Shown here one piece after another: positions 52,219-64,000 of a stretch of DNA of 64,000 nt. Position numbers and translations under genes: made by a program. The first letter of the stretch is position 1. The number at the start of each line of letters is the position of its first letter. The notes beneath the pieces were generated by a model, which saw only the letters and a list, made by a program, of their open reading frames with translations, did no database searches and had not been told where the DNA came from. The stretch is from assembly GCF_900091615.1 (NCBI RefSeq), contig NZ_FMIA01000002.1:62001-126000 (forward strand). The letters are read 5' to 3'. The stretch is from Micromonospora yangpuensis. Lineage in GTDB: Bacteria; Actinomycetota; Actinomycetes; Mycobacteriales; Micromonosporaceae.

Positions 52219-53073
52219 CCCCGGGTACGCCGCCGACCGACCTGCCCAGGTCGCCACCGCCACCGCACCCGCACCCGCACCGCGACCCCACCGCACCGCG
52301 TCACGGCCTGTGACGGCCCCCACATTCGTTAGCCCGGCCACCCTTCGGCCGGGCTTTTTCGTGCCCCGGGGTTGCCCCTCGACCCGGTAGAGCCCGCAGG
52401 ATCGGCCCATGCCCGTCCACAGCGTCCACAGGCTGTCCACAGCCAGTTATCCACAGTCAGTGGATAACCACGCTGCGCACCGCCTCGGTTACCCACAGGT
52501 TGTGGAAAAACCCTGGGGACATCCTGTGGATGGCTGTGGACGACTGTGGACAGCCAGCCCCCGTTGTCCACCGATCCGGACCGGGCTGTGCATAGCCTGT
52601 TGAAGGTTCTGGGGAAAACTCGGGTTCGGCCGGCACGCGTCATCCACAGGACTGGGGAGAAAGTCTGTGGATATCCGGTGGATAACCGGTGGACGACGGT
52701 GGATAACTTCGCCGTCCGGGCGCCCTGTGGACAACTACGCGAGTTTTACACCGGGTTCTCCACAGCTAACCCACCGGTGCACAAGCGTCCTGAGCTGGGA
52801 AAAGCCGAGTTTTCCACAGTTTGCACAGGTGCTACGAAGACGATGGGTTATCTCTTCTAAGAGAACAAAAACCAATCATCACCGTTGAGCTTCCTGTGGA
52901 TCGCAGTCCGGAGCGGCCGAGCACCCTCGGCCGGCACCCCGCAGCAACCGGGGCCGGGCGCACCGCCGATGCCCCCGCGCCCTAAGGTTCGATGGGAACC
53001 CGCACGGTCAGGTGGGTCGGTAGGCAGCGGTCGGCATGAGAGAGTTGTCGTCGACGTCGACGCGGAGGCATTG
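52219..53073. other. oriC: Origin of replication oriC (dnaA-dnaN intergenic region)
   Basis: About 850 bp between dnaA and dnaN. From 52413 to 52818 there are about 20 DnaA-box-like nonamers in both orientations. Exact TTGTCCACA/TTATCCACA forms lie at 52447-52455 and 52726-52734. One- or two-mismatch forms include 52433-52441, 52459-52467, 52489-52497, 52501-52509, 52535-52543, 52545-52553, 52564-52572, 52640-52648, 52666-52674, 52678-52686, 52699-52707, 52756-52764 and 52810-52818. Next to the array is an AT-rich stretch (52840-52885) with ttctaagagaac, a candidate unwinding or promoter element. The position between dnaA and dnaN is the classical actinobacterial oriC. The first 170 bp after dnaA hold a hairpin-like ggccacccttcggcc that may terminate dnaA. 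Confidence 0.93.
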
Positions 53074-54207
53074 ATGAAGTTCCGAGTGGAGCGCGACGCG
53101 CTCGCCGAGGCTGTGGCGTGGACCGCGAAGAGCCTGCCCAGCCGGCCGTCCGTTCCGGTGCTCGCCGGCGTACTGCTGCGGGTCACCGACGGAAACCTGC
53201 AGGTTTCCGGCTTCGACTACGAGGTCTCCAGCCAGGTGGCCGTGGAGGTGCAGGGCGACGCCGACGGCGCCGCGCTGGTCTCCGGGCGGCTGCTGGCCGA
53301 GATCACCAAGGCGCTGCCCGCCAAACCGGTGGACATCGCCGCCGTCGGGGCCCACCTGGAGCTGGTCTGCGGCAGCGCCCGGTTCACCCTGCCCACCATG
53401 CCGGTGGAGGACTACCCCTCGCTGCCCGACATGCCGGAGAGCGCCGGCACCGTCGACGCCGCCGCGTTCGCCGCCGCCGTCGCCCAGGTGGCCATCGCCG
53501 CCGGCCGGGACGAGACCCTGCCGATGATGACCGGCGTCCGGCTCGAACTCTCCGGCAGCTCCATGGCGATGCTGGCCACCGACCGGTACCGGCTGGCCCT
53601 GCGCGAGATGGACTGGCAGCCGGACGACCCCGAGGTGAGCATCAACGCCCTGGTCCCGGCCCGCACCCTGAACGACACCGCCAAGGCGCTCGGCCCGCTC
53701 GGCGGCCAGGTGACCATGGCGCTCTCCCAGGGCGCCGCCGGCGAAGGCATGATCGGTTTCGTCGGTGGCACCCGACGCACCACCAGCCGCCTGCTCGACG
53801 GCGCCAACTACCCGCCGGTGCGTTCGCTCTTCCCGGCCAGCCACAACGCCGAGGCCCGGGTCTCGGTCAGCACCCTGATCGAGGTCGTCAAGCGGGTCGC
53901 GCTGGTCGCCGAGCGGACCACGCCGGTCCTGCTCGGCTTCAGCGCCGACGGGCTGGTGGTCGAGGCCGGCGGCACCGAGGAGGCTCGGGCCAGCGAGGCG
54001 ATGGACGCCACCTTCACCGGTGACGAGCTGACCATCGGCTTCAATCCGCAGTACCTCATCGACGGCCTGGCCAACCTCGGCTCGCAGACCGCCGTGCTGC
54101 ACTTCGTCGACGCCTTCAAGCCGGCGGTGATTTCCCCCGCAGACGAGGATGGCGAGGTCGTTCCCGGGTACCGCTACCTCATCATGCCGATCCGCGTCTC
54201 CCGCTGA
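53074..54207 (+). CDS. dnaN: DNA polymerase III beta subunit (sliding clamp)
   Basis: 377 residues from ATG with GGAGG 5 nt upstream, beginning MKFRVERDALAEAVAWTAKSLPSRPSVPVLAGVLL. LPMMTGVRLELSGSSMAMLATDRYRLALREM and PLGGQVTMAL mark the middle domain, and the end is YRYLIMPIRVSR. It is the ring-shaped processivity clamp of the replicative polymerase. Position directly right of oriC confirms the origin. Confidence 0.98.
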   Translation: MKFRVERDALAEAVAWTAKSLPSRPSVPVLAGVLLRVTDGNLQVSGFDYEVSSQVAVEVQGDADGAALVSGRLLAEITKALPAKPVDIAAVGAHLELVCGSARFTLPTMPVEDYPSLPDMPESAGTVDAAAFAAAVAQVAIAAGRDETLPMMTGVRLELSGSSMAMLATDRYRLALREMDWQPDDPEVSINALVPARTLNDTAKALGPLGGQVTMALSQGAAGEGMIGFVGGTRRTTSRLLDGANYPPVRSLFPASHNAEARVSVSTLIEVVKRVALVAERTTPVLLGFSADGLVVEAGGTEEARASEAMDATFTGDELTIGFNPQYLIDGLANLGSQTAVLHFVDAFKPAVISPADEDGEVVPGYRYLIMPIRVSR

Positions 54208-54287
54208 TCGCATGACGGCGCGGATCGGCATGACGACGCCGATCCCGTGACGACCCCGCGAACCCGACCCACCGGAGGTAGGAACCC

Positions 54288-55160
54288 ATGCAGCTCGGCC
54301 TGGTAGGACTCGGCCGGATGGGCGGCAACATGCGCGAGCGGCTGCGGGCCGCCGGTCACGAGGTGGTCGGCTTCGACCGTGACCCGGCGCTGAGCGACGT
54401 CGCCAGCCTGACGGAGCTCGCCGAGAAGCTGCAGGCACCCCGCGCGGTCTGGGTCATGGTCCCCGCCGGGGTCACCGACGCCACCATCGACACCCTCGCC
54501 GAGTCGCTCGGCGACGGCGACATCGTCATCGACGGCGGCAACTCCCGGTTCAGCGACGACGCGCCCCGGGCCGAACGACTCGCCACCCGTGGCATCGGCT
54601 ACCTCGACGTCGGGGTCTCCGGCGGCGTCTGGGGCCGGCAGAACGGCTACGGCCTGATGGTCGGCGGCAGCGACGAACACGTCGCCCGGCTGATGCCGAT
54701 CTTCTCCGCGCTCAAGCCGGCCGGCGAGTTCGGCTTCGTGCACGCCGGGCCGGTCGGTGCCGGGCACTACGCCAAGATGGTGCACAACGGCATCGAGTAC
54801 GGCCTGATGCACGCCTACGCCGAGGGCTACGAGCTGTTGACCGCCTCCGAGCTGGTCACCGACGTACCCGGGGTGGTCAAGGCCTGGCGGGACGGCACGG
54901 TGGTCCAGTCCTGGCTGCTCGACCTGCTCGACCGGGCCCTGGAAGCCGACCCGGAGCTGACCGAGCTGAGCGGCTGGACCGAGGACACCGGCGAGGGCCG
55001 GTGGACCGTCGACGAGGGCGTCCGGCTCGCGGTGCCGCTGCACGTCATCTCCGCCGCCCTCTTCGCCCGGTTCGCCTCCCGCCAGGACGACTCACCCGCC
55101 ATGAAGGCCGTCTCCGCGCTGCGCCAGCAGTTCGGCGGACACGCCGTCCACAAGCGCTGA
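54288..55160 (+). CDS. gnd: 6-phosphogluconate dehydrogenase, decarboxylating (short type)
   Basis: 290 residues. The Rossmann start is MQLGLVGLGRMGGNMRERLRAAGHEVVGFDRD. Then VWVMVPAGVTDATIDTLAESLGDGDIVIDGGNSRFSDD, YLDVGVSGGVWG, and GAGHYAKMVHNGIEYGLMHAYAEGYELL with the catalytic Lys of HYAKMVHNGIEY. It oxidises 6-phosphogluconate to ribulose-5-phosphate. This short form (about 290-330 residues) commonly sits between dnaN and recF in actinobacteria. Confidence 0.96.
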   Translation: MQLGLVGLGRMGGNMRERLRAAGHEVVGFDRDPALSDVASLTELAEKLQAPRAVWVMVPAGVTDATIDTLAESLGDGDIVIDGGNSRFSDDAPRAERLATRGIGYLDVGVSGGVWGRQNGYGLMVGGSDEHVARLMPIFSALKPAGEFGFVHAGPVGAGHYAKMVHNGIEYGLMHAYAEGYELLTASELVTDVPGVVKAWRDGTVVQSWLLDLLDRALEADPELTELSGWTEDTGEGRWTVDEGVRLAVPLHVISAALFARFASRQDDSPAMKAVSALRQQFGGHAVHKR

Positions 55161-55175
55161 GCGGCCCCGCCGCCC

Positions 55176-56309
55176 GTGTACGTCCGCCGGCTCGAACTTG
55201 TCGACTTCCGCTCGTACGAGCGGGTCGCCGTCGACCTGGAGCCGGGTCCCAACGTCCTGGTCGGCGCGAACGGCGTCGGCAAGACCAACCTGGTCGAGGC
55301 GCTCGGATACGTGGCGACCCTGGGTTCCCACCGGGTCGCCACCGACGGGCCGCTGGTGCGGATGGGCGCGGCCGCCGCGGTGATCCGCTGCGCGGTGACC
55401 CACGAGGGCCGGGAACTCCTCGTCGAGCTGGAGATCGTGCCGGGCAAGGCCAACCGGGCCCGGTTGGGACGCTCGCCGGCCCGCCGGGCCCGCGACGTGA
55501 TCGGCGCCCTGCGGCTGGTCCTCTTCGCCCCGGAGGACCTGGAACTCGTCCGTGGTGATCCGGCCGAACGCCGCCGCTACCTCGACGACCTGCTGGTGCT
55601 GCGCCAGCCCCGCTACGCCGGGGTACGCGCCGACTACGAGCGCGTCGTCAAGCAGCGCAACGCCCTGCTGCGTACCGCGTACCTGGCCCGTAAGACCGGC
55701 GGTACCCGGGGCGGTGACCTCTCCACCCTCGCGGTCTGGGACGCCCACCTCGCCCGGCACGGCGCGGAACTGCTCGCCGGGCGACTCGACCTGGTCGCCG
55801 CCCTGACCCCGCACGTGACGAAGGCGTACGACGCGGTGGCGGCCGGACGGGGAGCCGCCGGCATCACCTACCGCCCCTCGGTCGAGCTGGCCGACCCCAC
55901 CGCCGACCGGGCCACCCTGGCCGAGGTGCTGACCGCGGCGCTCGCCGAGTCCCGCACCGCCGAGATCGAGCGGGGCACCACCCTGGTCGGCCCGCACCGC
56001 GACGACCTCGCCCTCACCCTCGGCCCACTCCCCGCCAAGGGGTACGCCAGCCACGGCGAGTCCTGGTCGTACGCGCTCGCCCTGCGACTGGCCGGCTACG
56101 ACCTGCTGCGGGCCGACGGCATCGAGCCGGTGCTGGTCCTCGACGACGTCTTCGCCGAACTCGACACCGGACGCCGGGAACGCCTGGCCGAACTGGTCGG
56201 CGGGGCCAGCCAGCTCCTGGTCACCTGCGCGGTCGACGACGACGTGCCGGCGGCCCTGCGCGGCACCCGGTACCGGGTCGACGAGGGGACGGTGCGCCGT
56301 GTCGGATGA
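55176..56309 (+). CDS. recF: DNA replication/repair protein RecF
   Basis: 377 residues starting [44 protein letters not shown] has Walker [37 protein letters not shown] follows, and the signature and Walker B end are [21 protein letters not shown] and [20 protein letters not shown]. It loads RecA at gaps with RecO and RecR. It overlaps the DUF721 gene by 11 bp. Confidence 0.97.
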   Translation: MYVRRLELVDFRSYERVAVDLEPGPNVLVGANGVGKTNLVEALGYVATLGSHRVATDGPLVRMGAAAAVIRCAVTHEGRELLVELEIVPGKANRARLGRSPARRARDVIGALRLVLFAPEDLELVRGDPAERRRYLDDLLVLRQPRYAGVRADYERVVKQRNALLRTAYLARKTGGTRGGDLSTLAVWDAHLARHGAELLAGRLDLVAALTPHVTKAYDAVAAGRGAAGITYRPSVELADPTADRATLAEVLTAALAESRTAEIERGTTLVGPHRDDLALTLGPLPAKGYASHGESWSYALALRLAGYDLLRADGIEPVLVLDDVFAELDTGRRERLAELVGGASQLLVTCAVDDDVPAALRGTRYRVDEGTVRRVG

Positions 56310-56979
56310 CCACGCCGGCGGTCCCGGCGACCGGCTGCCGCCCCGACGTCCCAGCGGTCGGTCCGGGCCTCCCCGGCGCGCCGGCGGCCCGGCCGAACCC
56401 GGGCCGAACAAGGACACCGCCGGCTCGGGCGGTCCGCCCGCACCGGACAGCTCGGGCTCGGCGGGCGACGGGCCGAGCGGCCCGGAGTTGGCCCGCGCGG
56501 TCCTGGACGCCGCTCGGGCCCGTCGGGAGACGGCGGCGCGCACTCGGCGACGTACCCCGGGATCCGCCGGGGGTGACGGCGCCGCACGGCGGCTGCGCGG
56601 CTACTCCGGTCCGGGGCCGGACCCGCGCGACCCGCAGCCGCTCGGTGTCGTGCTGGGCCGGCTGATGAAGGCCCGCGGCTGGCAGCAACCGGCGGCCGAG
56701 GCGACGGTCTTCGGTGCCTGGGAGAAGGTGGTCGGCGCCGAGGTCGCCCAGCACAGCCGGCCGGTCAAGCTGGAGGACGGCGAGCTGACCGTGGAGGCCC
56801 GCTCCACCGCCTGGGCCACCCAGCTACGGCTGCTCGCCGGCTCGCTGCTGAAGCAGATCGCCAGTGAGGTCGGCCACAACGTGGTCCGGAAACTGCACAT
56901 CCACGGCCCGGCCGCACCCTCCTGGTCGCGCGGTCCCCGCCGGGTCCGGGGCCGGGGCCCCCGCGACACCTACGGCTGA
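56299..56979 (+). CDS. DciA-like (DUF721) DnaB-loading factor
   Basis: 226 residues starting GTG inside the end of recF. The first 110 residues are low-complexity Pro/Arg/Gly. The DUF721 domain follows: [93 protein letters not shown]. In bacteria without DnaC, DciA helps load DnaB. The mycobacterial homologue is Rv0004, in the same place. Its partner dnaB lies 54 kb away in this window. Confidence 0.92.
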   Translation: MSDDHAGGPGDRLPPRRPSGRSGPPRRAGGPAEPGPNKDTAGSGGPPAPDSSGSAGDGPSGPELARAVLDAARARRETAARTRRRTPGSAGGDGAARRLRGYSGPGPDPRDPQPLGVVLGRLMKARGWQQPAAEATVFGAWEKVVGAEVAQHSRPVKLEDGELTVEARSTAWATQLRLLAGSLLKQIASEVGHNVVRKLHIHGPAAPSWSRGPRRVRGRGPRDTYG

Positions 56980-56986
56980 GACGGCC

Positions 56987-57541
56987 TCAGGCGTCGGCGT
57001 AGACGGCGTAGCCCCGGTCGGCGCAGCGCCGGTAGAAGGCGGCCAGCACGCCCAGCTCCGGGCAGGTGAAGCTCCACTGCGGTGGCGCCCCCGCCTCGTC
57101 CCGCAGCCCGTCGAGACGGCTGTCCAGCCAGCGCAGCTGCTGCTCGGCCAGGCGCCCGTCGGCGAGCAGCGACCGCAGCACCGCGCTCACCGACTCGAAG
57201 GTCACCGCCTCGCCGAACGGGCGGTGCGCCGCCACGAACCGCTCGATGCCGCCCGCGACCCAGGCGCACCCGTCCGGGTCGATCACCGGGTCCTCCTCCT
57301 CGGCGGCGGCGTCCGTGGCGTAGAGCACGTTCTCCAGGCCGAGGATCAGGTCCACCAACTCGGTGTACGCGGTCGCGCGGACCGTGCCGGTCTTCGCGAT
57401 CAGCTCCGCGAGCGCGGCGGTCGGCGCGGAGACCTGCGGCAGATCCACGATCTCGCCGAAGTCGACGAACTCCGCCGGCGCCACCGGGTCGTAGAAACGA
57501 CCGGTCCGTGGCCAGTGCACCGCGACGTTGTCCAGCCCCAT
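56987..57541 (-). CDS. Conserved hypothetical protein
   Basis: 184 residues (MGLDNVAVHWPRTGRFYDPVAPAEFVDFGEIVDLPQ...). It has coding-like composition, clear alternation of hydrophobic and acidic residues and no membrane helices. CAWVAGGIERFVAAHRPFGEAVTFESV and LRWLDSRLDGL suggest a compact helical protein. I do not recognise the family. It is convergent with the DciA gene and divergent from gyrB. Confidence 0.7.
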   Translation of the reverse strand: MGLDNVAVHWPRTGRFYDPVAPAEFVDFGEIVDLPQVSAPTAALAELIAKTGTVRATAYTELVDLILGLENVLYATDAAAEEEDPVIDPDGCAWVAGGIERFVAAHRPFGEAVTFESVSAVLRSLLADGRLAEQQLRWLDSRLDGLRDEAGAPPQWSFTCPELGVLAAFYRRCADRGYAVYADA

Positions 57542-58095
57542 CGGGCGTCACTCCTCACCGCAACGTGTCGAGCCGGTCATGCTGAGCCGATCGGGCCGGG
57601 CCGATCGCGTCGATCGTCCGCTTCCCGCCAGGAAAGATCAGAACCGGCCGGTCAGTGTCGCAAAGGTACGGTACGACGCTCCGGCGCCTGACGTCCGGTC
57701 CGTCCGATCCGGCAATCCGACCCGTTGGCCGGCGGCGCCCCCGATCAGCCCATGGCGTGTAAGGGGGGTCGCGGCCAGCGCGGTTCGGCCGGCTATGGAG
57801 TTCTCAGCCGCCGCGCAGGGGTGCCGAGTGGTGGTTCTGTCGTTCGCGCACAGTAGGATTGCGGGTGAGACGAAGGCCCGAGACGCAACGACGGGACACC
57901 GGCACTCGACGCCGTTGACCGATCCTCCCGTGTCGGGTCGAGCCGATCGCGATCCGCGGGCAACCGCGGCGACCGGCGTGTTCGGCCCGTACCCCGGAAA
58001 AGCCGGCCCGGTCCGCGCGCCGACGTCGCGTCCTGTCCGCCGAACCCGCGCCCGACGTGCCCTGCGGCGCGGACGGCGCGAGAAAGTGGCCGAGG
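57542..58095. promoter_or_regulatory. Upstream region of gyrB
   Basis: About 550 bp without a supported gene. taggat at 57855-57860, with a weak upstream element, is a possible -10 box for gyrB, leaving a leader of about 230 nt. Long GC-rich frames cross it on both strands but lack family-like sequence. Confidence 0.35.
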
Positions 58096-60042
<1,947 letters not shown>

Positions 60043-60096
60043 TCGGCCCCGCCCGGACCGGCCGGCTGGTGCCCGGCCGGTCCCCGGTCCACAGAG

Positions 60097-60136
60097 TTAT
60101 CCACAGGTAGACCGGTTTCCACAGCGGTTATCCACA
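60097..60136. promoter_or_regulatory. Two DnaA boxes before gyrA
   Basis: ttatccaca is exact at 60097-60105 and 60128-60136, with gtttccaca between them, in the 130-bp gyrB-gyrA gap, 38-77 bp before the gyrA GTG. Confidence 0.75.
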
Positions 60137-60173
60137 GCACGAAAACGACTCTAAGTCTGATAAGGGTTTAAAA

Positions 60174-63100
60174 GTGACGGATTCCCCCGAGCCCACACCC
60201 AGCGAGCCGGAGCTGCCGGAGGCCGCCGCCGCAGTCGTGGCGCACGACCGGATCGAGCCGGTCGGCCTTGAGGTGGAGATGCAGCGCTCCTACCTCGACT
60301 ACGCGATGAGCGTCATCGTCGGGCGGGCGCTGCCGGACGTCCGGGACGGGCTCAAGCCGGTCCACCGCAAGATCCTGTACGCCATGTTCGACTCCGGCTA
60401 CCGGCCGGACCGGGGCTACGTGAAGTGTTCCCGGGTGGTCGGCGACGTGATGGGTCAGTTCCACCCGCACGGCGACTCGGCGATCTACGACGCCCTGGTC
60501 CGGATGGCCCAGCCCTGGTCGCTGCGCTACCCCCTGGTCGACGGCAACGGCAACTTCGGTTCGCCGGGAAATGACCCGGCTGCGGCCATGAGGTACTGCG
60601 TTACGGCAAATGTCCGTATTCGAACTGCGGACGGTAGCAGGCGAGTCGGCGACCTCGTTCCCGACGCCGCGCCGAACAGCGAGACCGACATCGACCTGAA
60701 GGTCCGGGACCGCAACGGCGACCTGGTGCACGCTTCGAAGTTCTTCCACTCCGGCGAGCACCCCACGCTGCGGCTGCGAACCCGCGAGGGGTACGAGCTG
60801 ACCGGCACCCACAACCACCCGGTGCTCTGCCTGGTGGACGTGGCCGGGGTGCCGACCCTGCTCTGGAAGCTGCTCGCCGAGATCTCCCCGGGTGACCGGG
60901 TGCTCCTCCAGCGGACCGTGCCGGACGAGATCGGCTACCCGATGCTGGAGCACGTCGAGGCCGCTGTCCTCGCCGGTGCCTTCGTCAGCGAGGGCTGGAC
61001 CTCACAGGGGCGCGTCGGTTTCGACAACTGCGATCGCGAGTTCTTCGTCCGTGTCCTGGCTGCCTACGACCTGGCAGTCGGAGGCCCGCGCTGGGTTGGC
61101 ACCGAGACAACCGTCACCGGCAAGACTTTGCATAAGCTGCGCGGCTGGACTTCCGACTTCATGAGGTCGATTCTCGGCGAGCTGGTCGGGGCGCGGAGTG
61201 CGGCGAAGTTCGTGCCCGAGTTCGTCTGGCAGGGGCCGGCCGCGATCAAGCGGGCCTTCCTCCAGGCGCTCTTCGAGGGCGACGGCTCGTCCTCGCTGCT
61301 GCCCCGCAACACCATCCAGATCTCGTACTCGACCCGCAGTGAGCGGCTCGCCCGCGAGGTGCAGCAGCTGCTGCTGGAGTTCGGCGTGGTCAGCCGGCAG
61401 TGCCGGTACGACAGTGGCGAGATCAAGGTCGTGGTGACCAACCGGCGGGACGCCCGGATCTTCGCCGTACAGGTCGGGTTCCTCGGTCGTAAGCAGGCCA
61501 AGCTGGAGTCCGAGCTGGCGTCGGTGCCGGCGACCAGCACGGCGCTCTCCGGCGACCACGTGCCGCTGGTCGGTGACTTCGTCCGGGCGCACGGGGCGAC
61601 CCGGTGGACCGAGCGGGACTGGCTGCGCCGGCACAACGTGGACCGGATCGAGCGCTGGGAGCGGGACCGGGACGAGATCGCCGCCCGGATCACCGAGCCC
61701 GGGGTGCTCGACGTGGTCGAGCCGTTGGTCGACGGCCGGTTCTACTACGCCGAGGTGGCCGAGCTGGCCGACGCCGGGGTGCAGGCGGTCTACAGCATCC
61801 GGGTGGACACCGACGACCACTCGTTCGTCTCCGACGGTTTCGTCAGCCACAACACCGAGTGCAAGCTCGATCCGTTGGCGATGGAGATGCTGCGGGACAT
61901 CGACGAGGACACCGTCGACCTGCAGGACAACTACGACGGCCGGGCCAAGGAGCCCACCATTTTGCCGTCGCGGATCCCGAACCTGCTGATCAACGGCTCC
62001 GAGGGGATCGCGGTCGGCATGGCCACCAAGATCCCGCCGCACAACCTGCGGGAGATCGGCGCGGCCGTGCAGTGGTGTCTGGAGAACCCGGAGGCCGACG
62101 AGGCGACCACCCTGGAAGCGCTGCTGGAGATCGTCAAGGGGCCGGACTTCCCGACCCACGGTCTGATCGTCGGCACCACCGCGATCCAGGACGCGTACCG
62201 CACGGGTCGTGGCTCGATCCGGATGCGGGCCGTGGTGGAGGTCGAGGAGGACAAGCGGGGCCGGCCGGCGCTGGTGGTCAGCGAGCTGCCGTACCAGGTG
62301 AACCCGGACAACCTGGCCGAGCGGATCGCCGAGCTGATCAAGGAGGGCAAGCTCGGCGGCATCGCCGACATCCGGGACGAGTCGTCCGGGCGTACCGGCA
62401 TGCGGATCGTGCTGGTGCTCAAGCGCGACGCGGTCGCCAAGGTGGTGCTGAACAACCTCTACAAGCACACCCAGCTGCAGGAGACCTTCGGCGCGAACAT
62501 GCTGGCGCTTGTCGACGGGGTGCCGCGGACGCTGAACCTGGCGCAGTTCATCCGGTACTACGTCGAGCACCAGATCGAGGTGATCCGGCGGCGGACGGCG
62601 TTCCGGCTGCGCAAGGCCGAGGAGCGGGCGCACATCCTGCGTGGTCTGTCCAAGGCGTTGGACGCCCTGGACGAGGTGATCGCGTTGATCCGGCGCTCGC
62701 CGACGGTCGAGGACGCCCGCCAGGGCCTGATCCGGCTGTTGGAGATCGACGAGATCCAGGCGACCGCGATCCTGGACATGCAGCTGCGCCGGTTGGCCGC
62801 CCTGGAGCGGCAGCGGATCCTCGACGACCTGGCCAAGCTGGAGATCGAGATCGCCGACCTGAAGGACATCCTGGCCAAGCCGGAGCGGCAGCGGCGGATC
62901 GTCTCGGAGGAGCTGGGCGAGATCGTCGCCAAGTGGGGTGACGAGCGGCGGACCAAGATCGTGCCGTTCGACGGCGAGGTCTCGATGGAGGACCTGATCG
63001 CCCGCGAGGACGTGGTGGTGACCATCACCCGGACGGGGTACGCCAAGCGGACCAAGGTCGATCTGTACCGGTCACAGCGGCGGGGCGGCAAGGGTGTCAG

Positions 63101-63950
63101 CGGCGCCACTCTGCGGCAGGACGACATCGTCAGCCATTTCTTCGTATGCTCCACGCACGACTGGATTTTGTTCTTCACCAACAAGGGTCGCGTGTACCGG
63201 GCCAAGGCGTACGAGCTTCCGGAGGCCAGTAGGGTGGCCAAGGGTCAGCACGTGGCCAATCTGCTCGCCTTCCAGCCGGACGAGCAGATCGCACAGATCA
63301 TCCAGATCCCGAACTACCAGGTGGCTCCCTACCTGGTCCTGGCCACGAGAAACGGTCTGGTGAAGAAGACCCGACTCGAGGAGTTCGACTCCAACCGGTC
63401 GGGCGGGGTCATCGCGATCAACCTGCGCGATGAGGACGAGTTGGTCGGGGCGGTTCTGGTGGCGCCGGAGGAGGACCTGTTGCTGGTGTCGAAGAAGGCA
63501 CAGGCGATCCGGTTCAACGCGACCGACGAGGCCTTGCGGCCGATGGGTCGGGCCACCTCCGGGGTGATCGGCATGCGGTTCACCGACGACGACGTGCTGT
63601 TGGCCGTCGAGGTGGTCCGGGAGGGGCTGGACGTGCTGGTGGCGACGAACGGGGGGTACGCGAAACGCACCCCGATCGAGGAATATCCGGTCCAGGGCCG
63701 GGGAGGTAAGGGCGTACTGACCGCGAAGATCACCGAGCGTCGCGGTGGCCTGGTCGGTGCGGTGGTGATCGATCCGGACGACGAGTTGTTCGCGATCACG
63801 AGCAACGGTGGCGTCATCCGGACTCCGGTGAAGCCTGTACGCCGTACCCGAGACCGGAACACAATGGGGGTCAAGCTGATGGACCTCCCGGACGGTGTGA
63901 CTATCGTGGCGATTGCTCGCAATGCCGACGAGCCTGACGAACAGGACTAG
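60174..63950 (+). CDS. gyrA: DNA gyrase subunit A, intein-containing
   Basis: 1258 codons with a GTG start. Residues 1-141 run to the catalytic Tyr141 (DPAAAMRY), including [39 protein letters not shown] and [16 protein letters not shown]. The frame then enters a 419-residue intein (60597-61853) and resumes with [29 protein letters not shown]. The C-terminal part contains the six-bladed beta-pinwheel DNA-wrapping domain with the GyrA box QRRGGKG (63076 region). The mature protein would have 839 residues, the normal length. It breaks and rejoins DNA through Tyr141, so splicing is essential. Confidence 0.97.
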   Translation: MTDSPEPTPSEPELPEAAAAVVAHDRIEPVGLEVEMQRSYLDYAMSVIVGRALPDVRDGLKPVHRKILYAMFDSGYRPDRGYVKCSRVVGDVMGQFHPHGDSAIYDALVRMAQPWSLRYPLVDGNGNFGSPGNDPAAAMRYCVTANVRIRTADGSRRVGDLVPDAAPNSETDIDLKVRDRNGDLVHASKFFHSGEHPTLRLRTREGYELTGTHNHPVLCLVDVAGVPTLLWKLLAEISPGDRVLLQRTVPDEIGYPMLEHVEAAVLAGAFVSEGWTSQGRVGFDNCDREFFVRVLAAYDLAVGGPRWVGTETTVTGKTLHKLRGWTSDFMRSILGELVGARSAAKFVPEFVWQGPAAIKRAFLQALFEGDGSSSLLPRNTIQISYSTRSERLAREVQQLLLEFGVVSRQCRYDSGEIKVVVTNRRDARIFAVQVGFLGRKQAKLESELASVPATSTALSGDHVPLVGDFVRAHGATRWTERDWLRRHNVDRIERWERDRDEIAARITEPGVLDVVEPLVDGRFYYAEVAELADAGVQAVYSIRVDTDDHSFVSDGFVSHNTECKLDPLAMEMLRDIDEDTVDLQDNYDGRAKEPTILPSRIPNLLINGSEGIAVGMATKIPPHNLREIGAAVQWCLENPEADEATTLEALLEIVKGPDFPTHGLIVGTTAIQDAYRTGRGSIRMRAVVEVEEDKRGRPALVVSELPYQVNPDNLAERIAELIKEGKLGGIADIRDESSGRTGMRIVLVLKRDAVAKVVLNNLYKHTQLQETFGANMLALVDGVPRTLNLAQFIRYYVEHQIEVIRRRTAFRLRKAEERAHILRGLSKALDALDEVIALIRRSPTVEDARQGLIRLLEIDEIQATAILDMQLRRLAALERQRILDDLAKLEIEIADLKDILAKPERQRRIVSEELGEIVAKWGDERRTKIVPFDGEVSMEDLIAREDVVVTITRTGYAKRTKVDLYRSQRRGGKGVSGATLRQDDIVSHFFVCSTHDWILFFTNKGRVYRAKAYELPEASRVAKGQHVANLLAFQPDEQIAQIIQIPNYQVAPYLVLATRNGLVKKTRLEEFDSNRSGGVIAINLRDEDELVGAVLVAPEEDLLLVSKKAQAIRFNATDEALRPMGRATSGVIGMRFTDDDVLLAVEVVREGLDVLVATNGGYAKRTPIEEYPVQGRGGKGVLTAKITERRGGLVGAVVIDPDDELFAITSNGGVIRTPVKPVRRTRDRNTMGVKLMDLPDGVTIVAIARNADEPDEQD
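60597..61853 (+). mobile_element. GyrA intein with LAGLIDADG endonuclease
   Basis: 419 codons inserted directly after the active-site tyrosine, the same site as the GyrA inteins of Mycobacterium leprae and M. xenopi. It starts [22 protein letters not shown] (Cys1), has block [11 protein letters not shown] and ends SDGFVSHN before Thr+1, a standard class 1 layout. [12 protein letters not shown] near residue 125 and [14 protein letters not shown] near 221 are the endonuclease motifs, so it is a full-length, probably active homing element, unlike the mini-intein of M. xenopi. The first 60 bases are visibly AT-richer than flanking gyrA. Confidence 0.96.
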
Positions 63951-63954
63951 TTGA

Positions 63955-64000
63955 ATGACGGAGACACAGGCGAAGTCGGGGAACAAGGGGACCTCGGCCA
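63955..64000 (+). CDS. Start of a gene after gyrA, probably DUF3566 protein (partial)
   Basis: ATG at 63955, 4 bp after the gyrA stop, begins MTETQAKSGNKGTSA and runs out of the window. In actinobacteria a DUF3566 membrane protein (Rv0007 in M. tuberculosis) follows gyrA. The assignment rests on position only, since 15 codons carry no domain. Confidence 0.6.
   Translation, partial: MTETQAKSGNKGTSA

Noticed and set aside
52219..53073. Short frames in oriC
   Set aside because: They run through the DnaA-box array and have no ribosome-binding site; the dnaN start is fixed at 53074 by GGAGG and the conserved N-terminus.

Overview
The window is high-GC actinobacterial chromosome, most likely from the Micromonosporaceae (Micromonospora or a close relative). 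The evidence is the strong G/C preference at third codon positions, frequent GTG and TTG starts, DnaA boxes of the TTGTCCACA/TTATCCACA type, and parS sites of sequence GTTTCACGTGAAAC. Gene order matches the replication-origin region known from Mycobacterium and Streptomyces. The assignment to family is an inference; no rRNA or tRNA gene was seen.

Bases 1-27500 correspond to the ino1-padR-DUF5318-ponA-GT87-rpsF-ssb-rpsR-rplI-dnaB block known from Mycobacterium tuberculosis. dnaB (partial) is interrupted in its Walker A motif by a large intein with the features of a class 3 intein. Between ponA and the GT87 gene lies a visibly AT-richer island (about 12.0-16.5 kb) encoding an amidase/glycosidase-like wall-lytic protein, a degenerate M15 peptidase-like Tat protein, a small membrane protein and a DUF2690 secreted protein. 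Next to ino1 are a toxin-antitoxin pair whose Doc-like toxin has lost its Fic motif, and a set of short overlapping genes, one apparently frameshifted. Ogt and a secreted subtilisin follow, each ending beside a copy of a 53-bp palindromic repeat.

Bases 27500-49400 hold the left side of the origin region: cca, murJ, a separate pseudokinase gene (fused to MurJ in mycobacteria), an ECF sigma/anti-sigma pair, trxB-trxA, a cwlM-like amidase, a GNAT protein, an aminotransferase/D-Ala-D-Ala ligase pair, a HIT-like protein, and then parB-parA-rsmG-khpB(jag)-yidC-yidD-rnpA-rpmH on the minus strand. Five perfect parS sites lie within 3 kb, two of them inside parA.

Bases 49400-64000 hold dnaA, oriC (a dense DnaA-box array between dnaA and dnaN), dnaN, gnd, recF, the DciA-like DUF721 gene, gyrB, gyrA with a full-length intein directly after its catalytic tyrosine, and the start of the next gene (DUF3566-like).

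The genes work together as the replication-initiation, segregation and supercoiling core (dnaA, dnaN, recF, dciA, gyrAB, dnaB, ssb, parAB), with cell-envelope functions (ponA, GT87, murJ, pseudokinase, cwlM, ddl, yidC) and ribosome/RNA genes (rpsF, rpsR, rplI, rpmH, rnpA, rsmG, cca). DnaA-box groups recur in intergenic regions beyond oriC, most notably upstream of dnaB.
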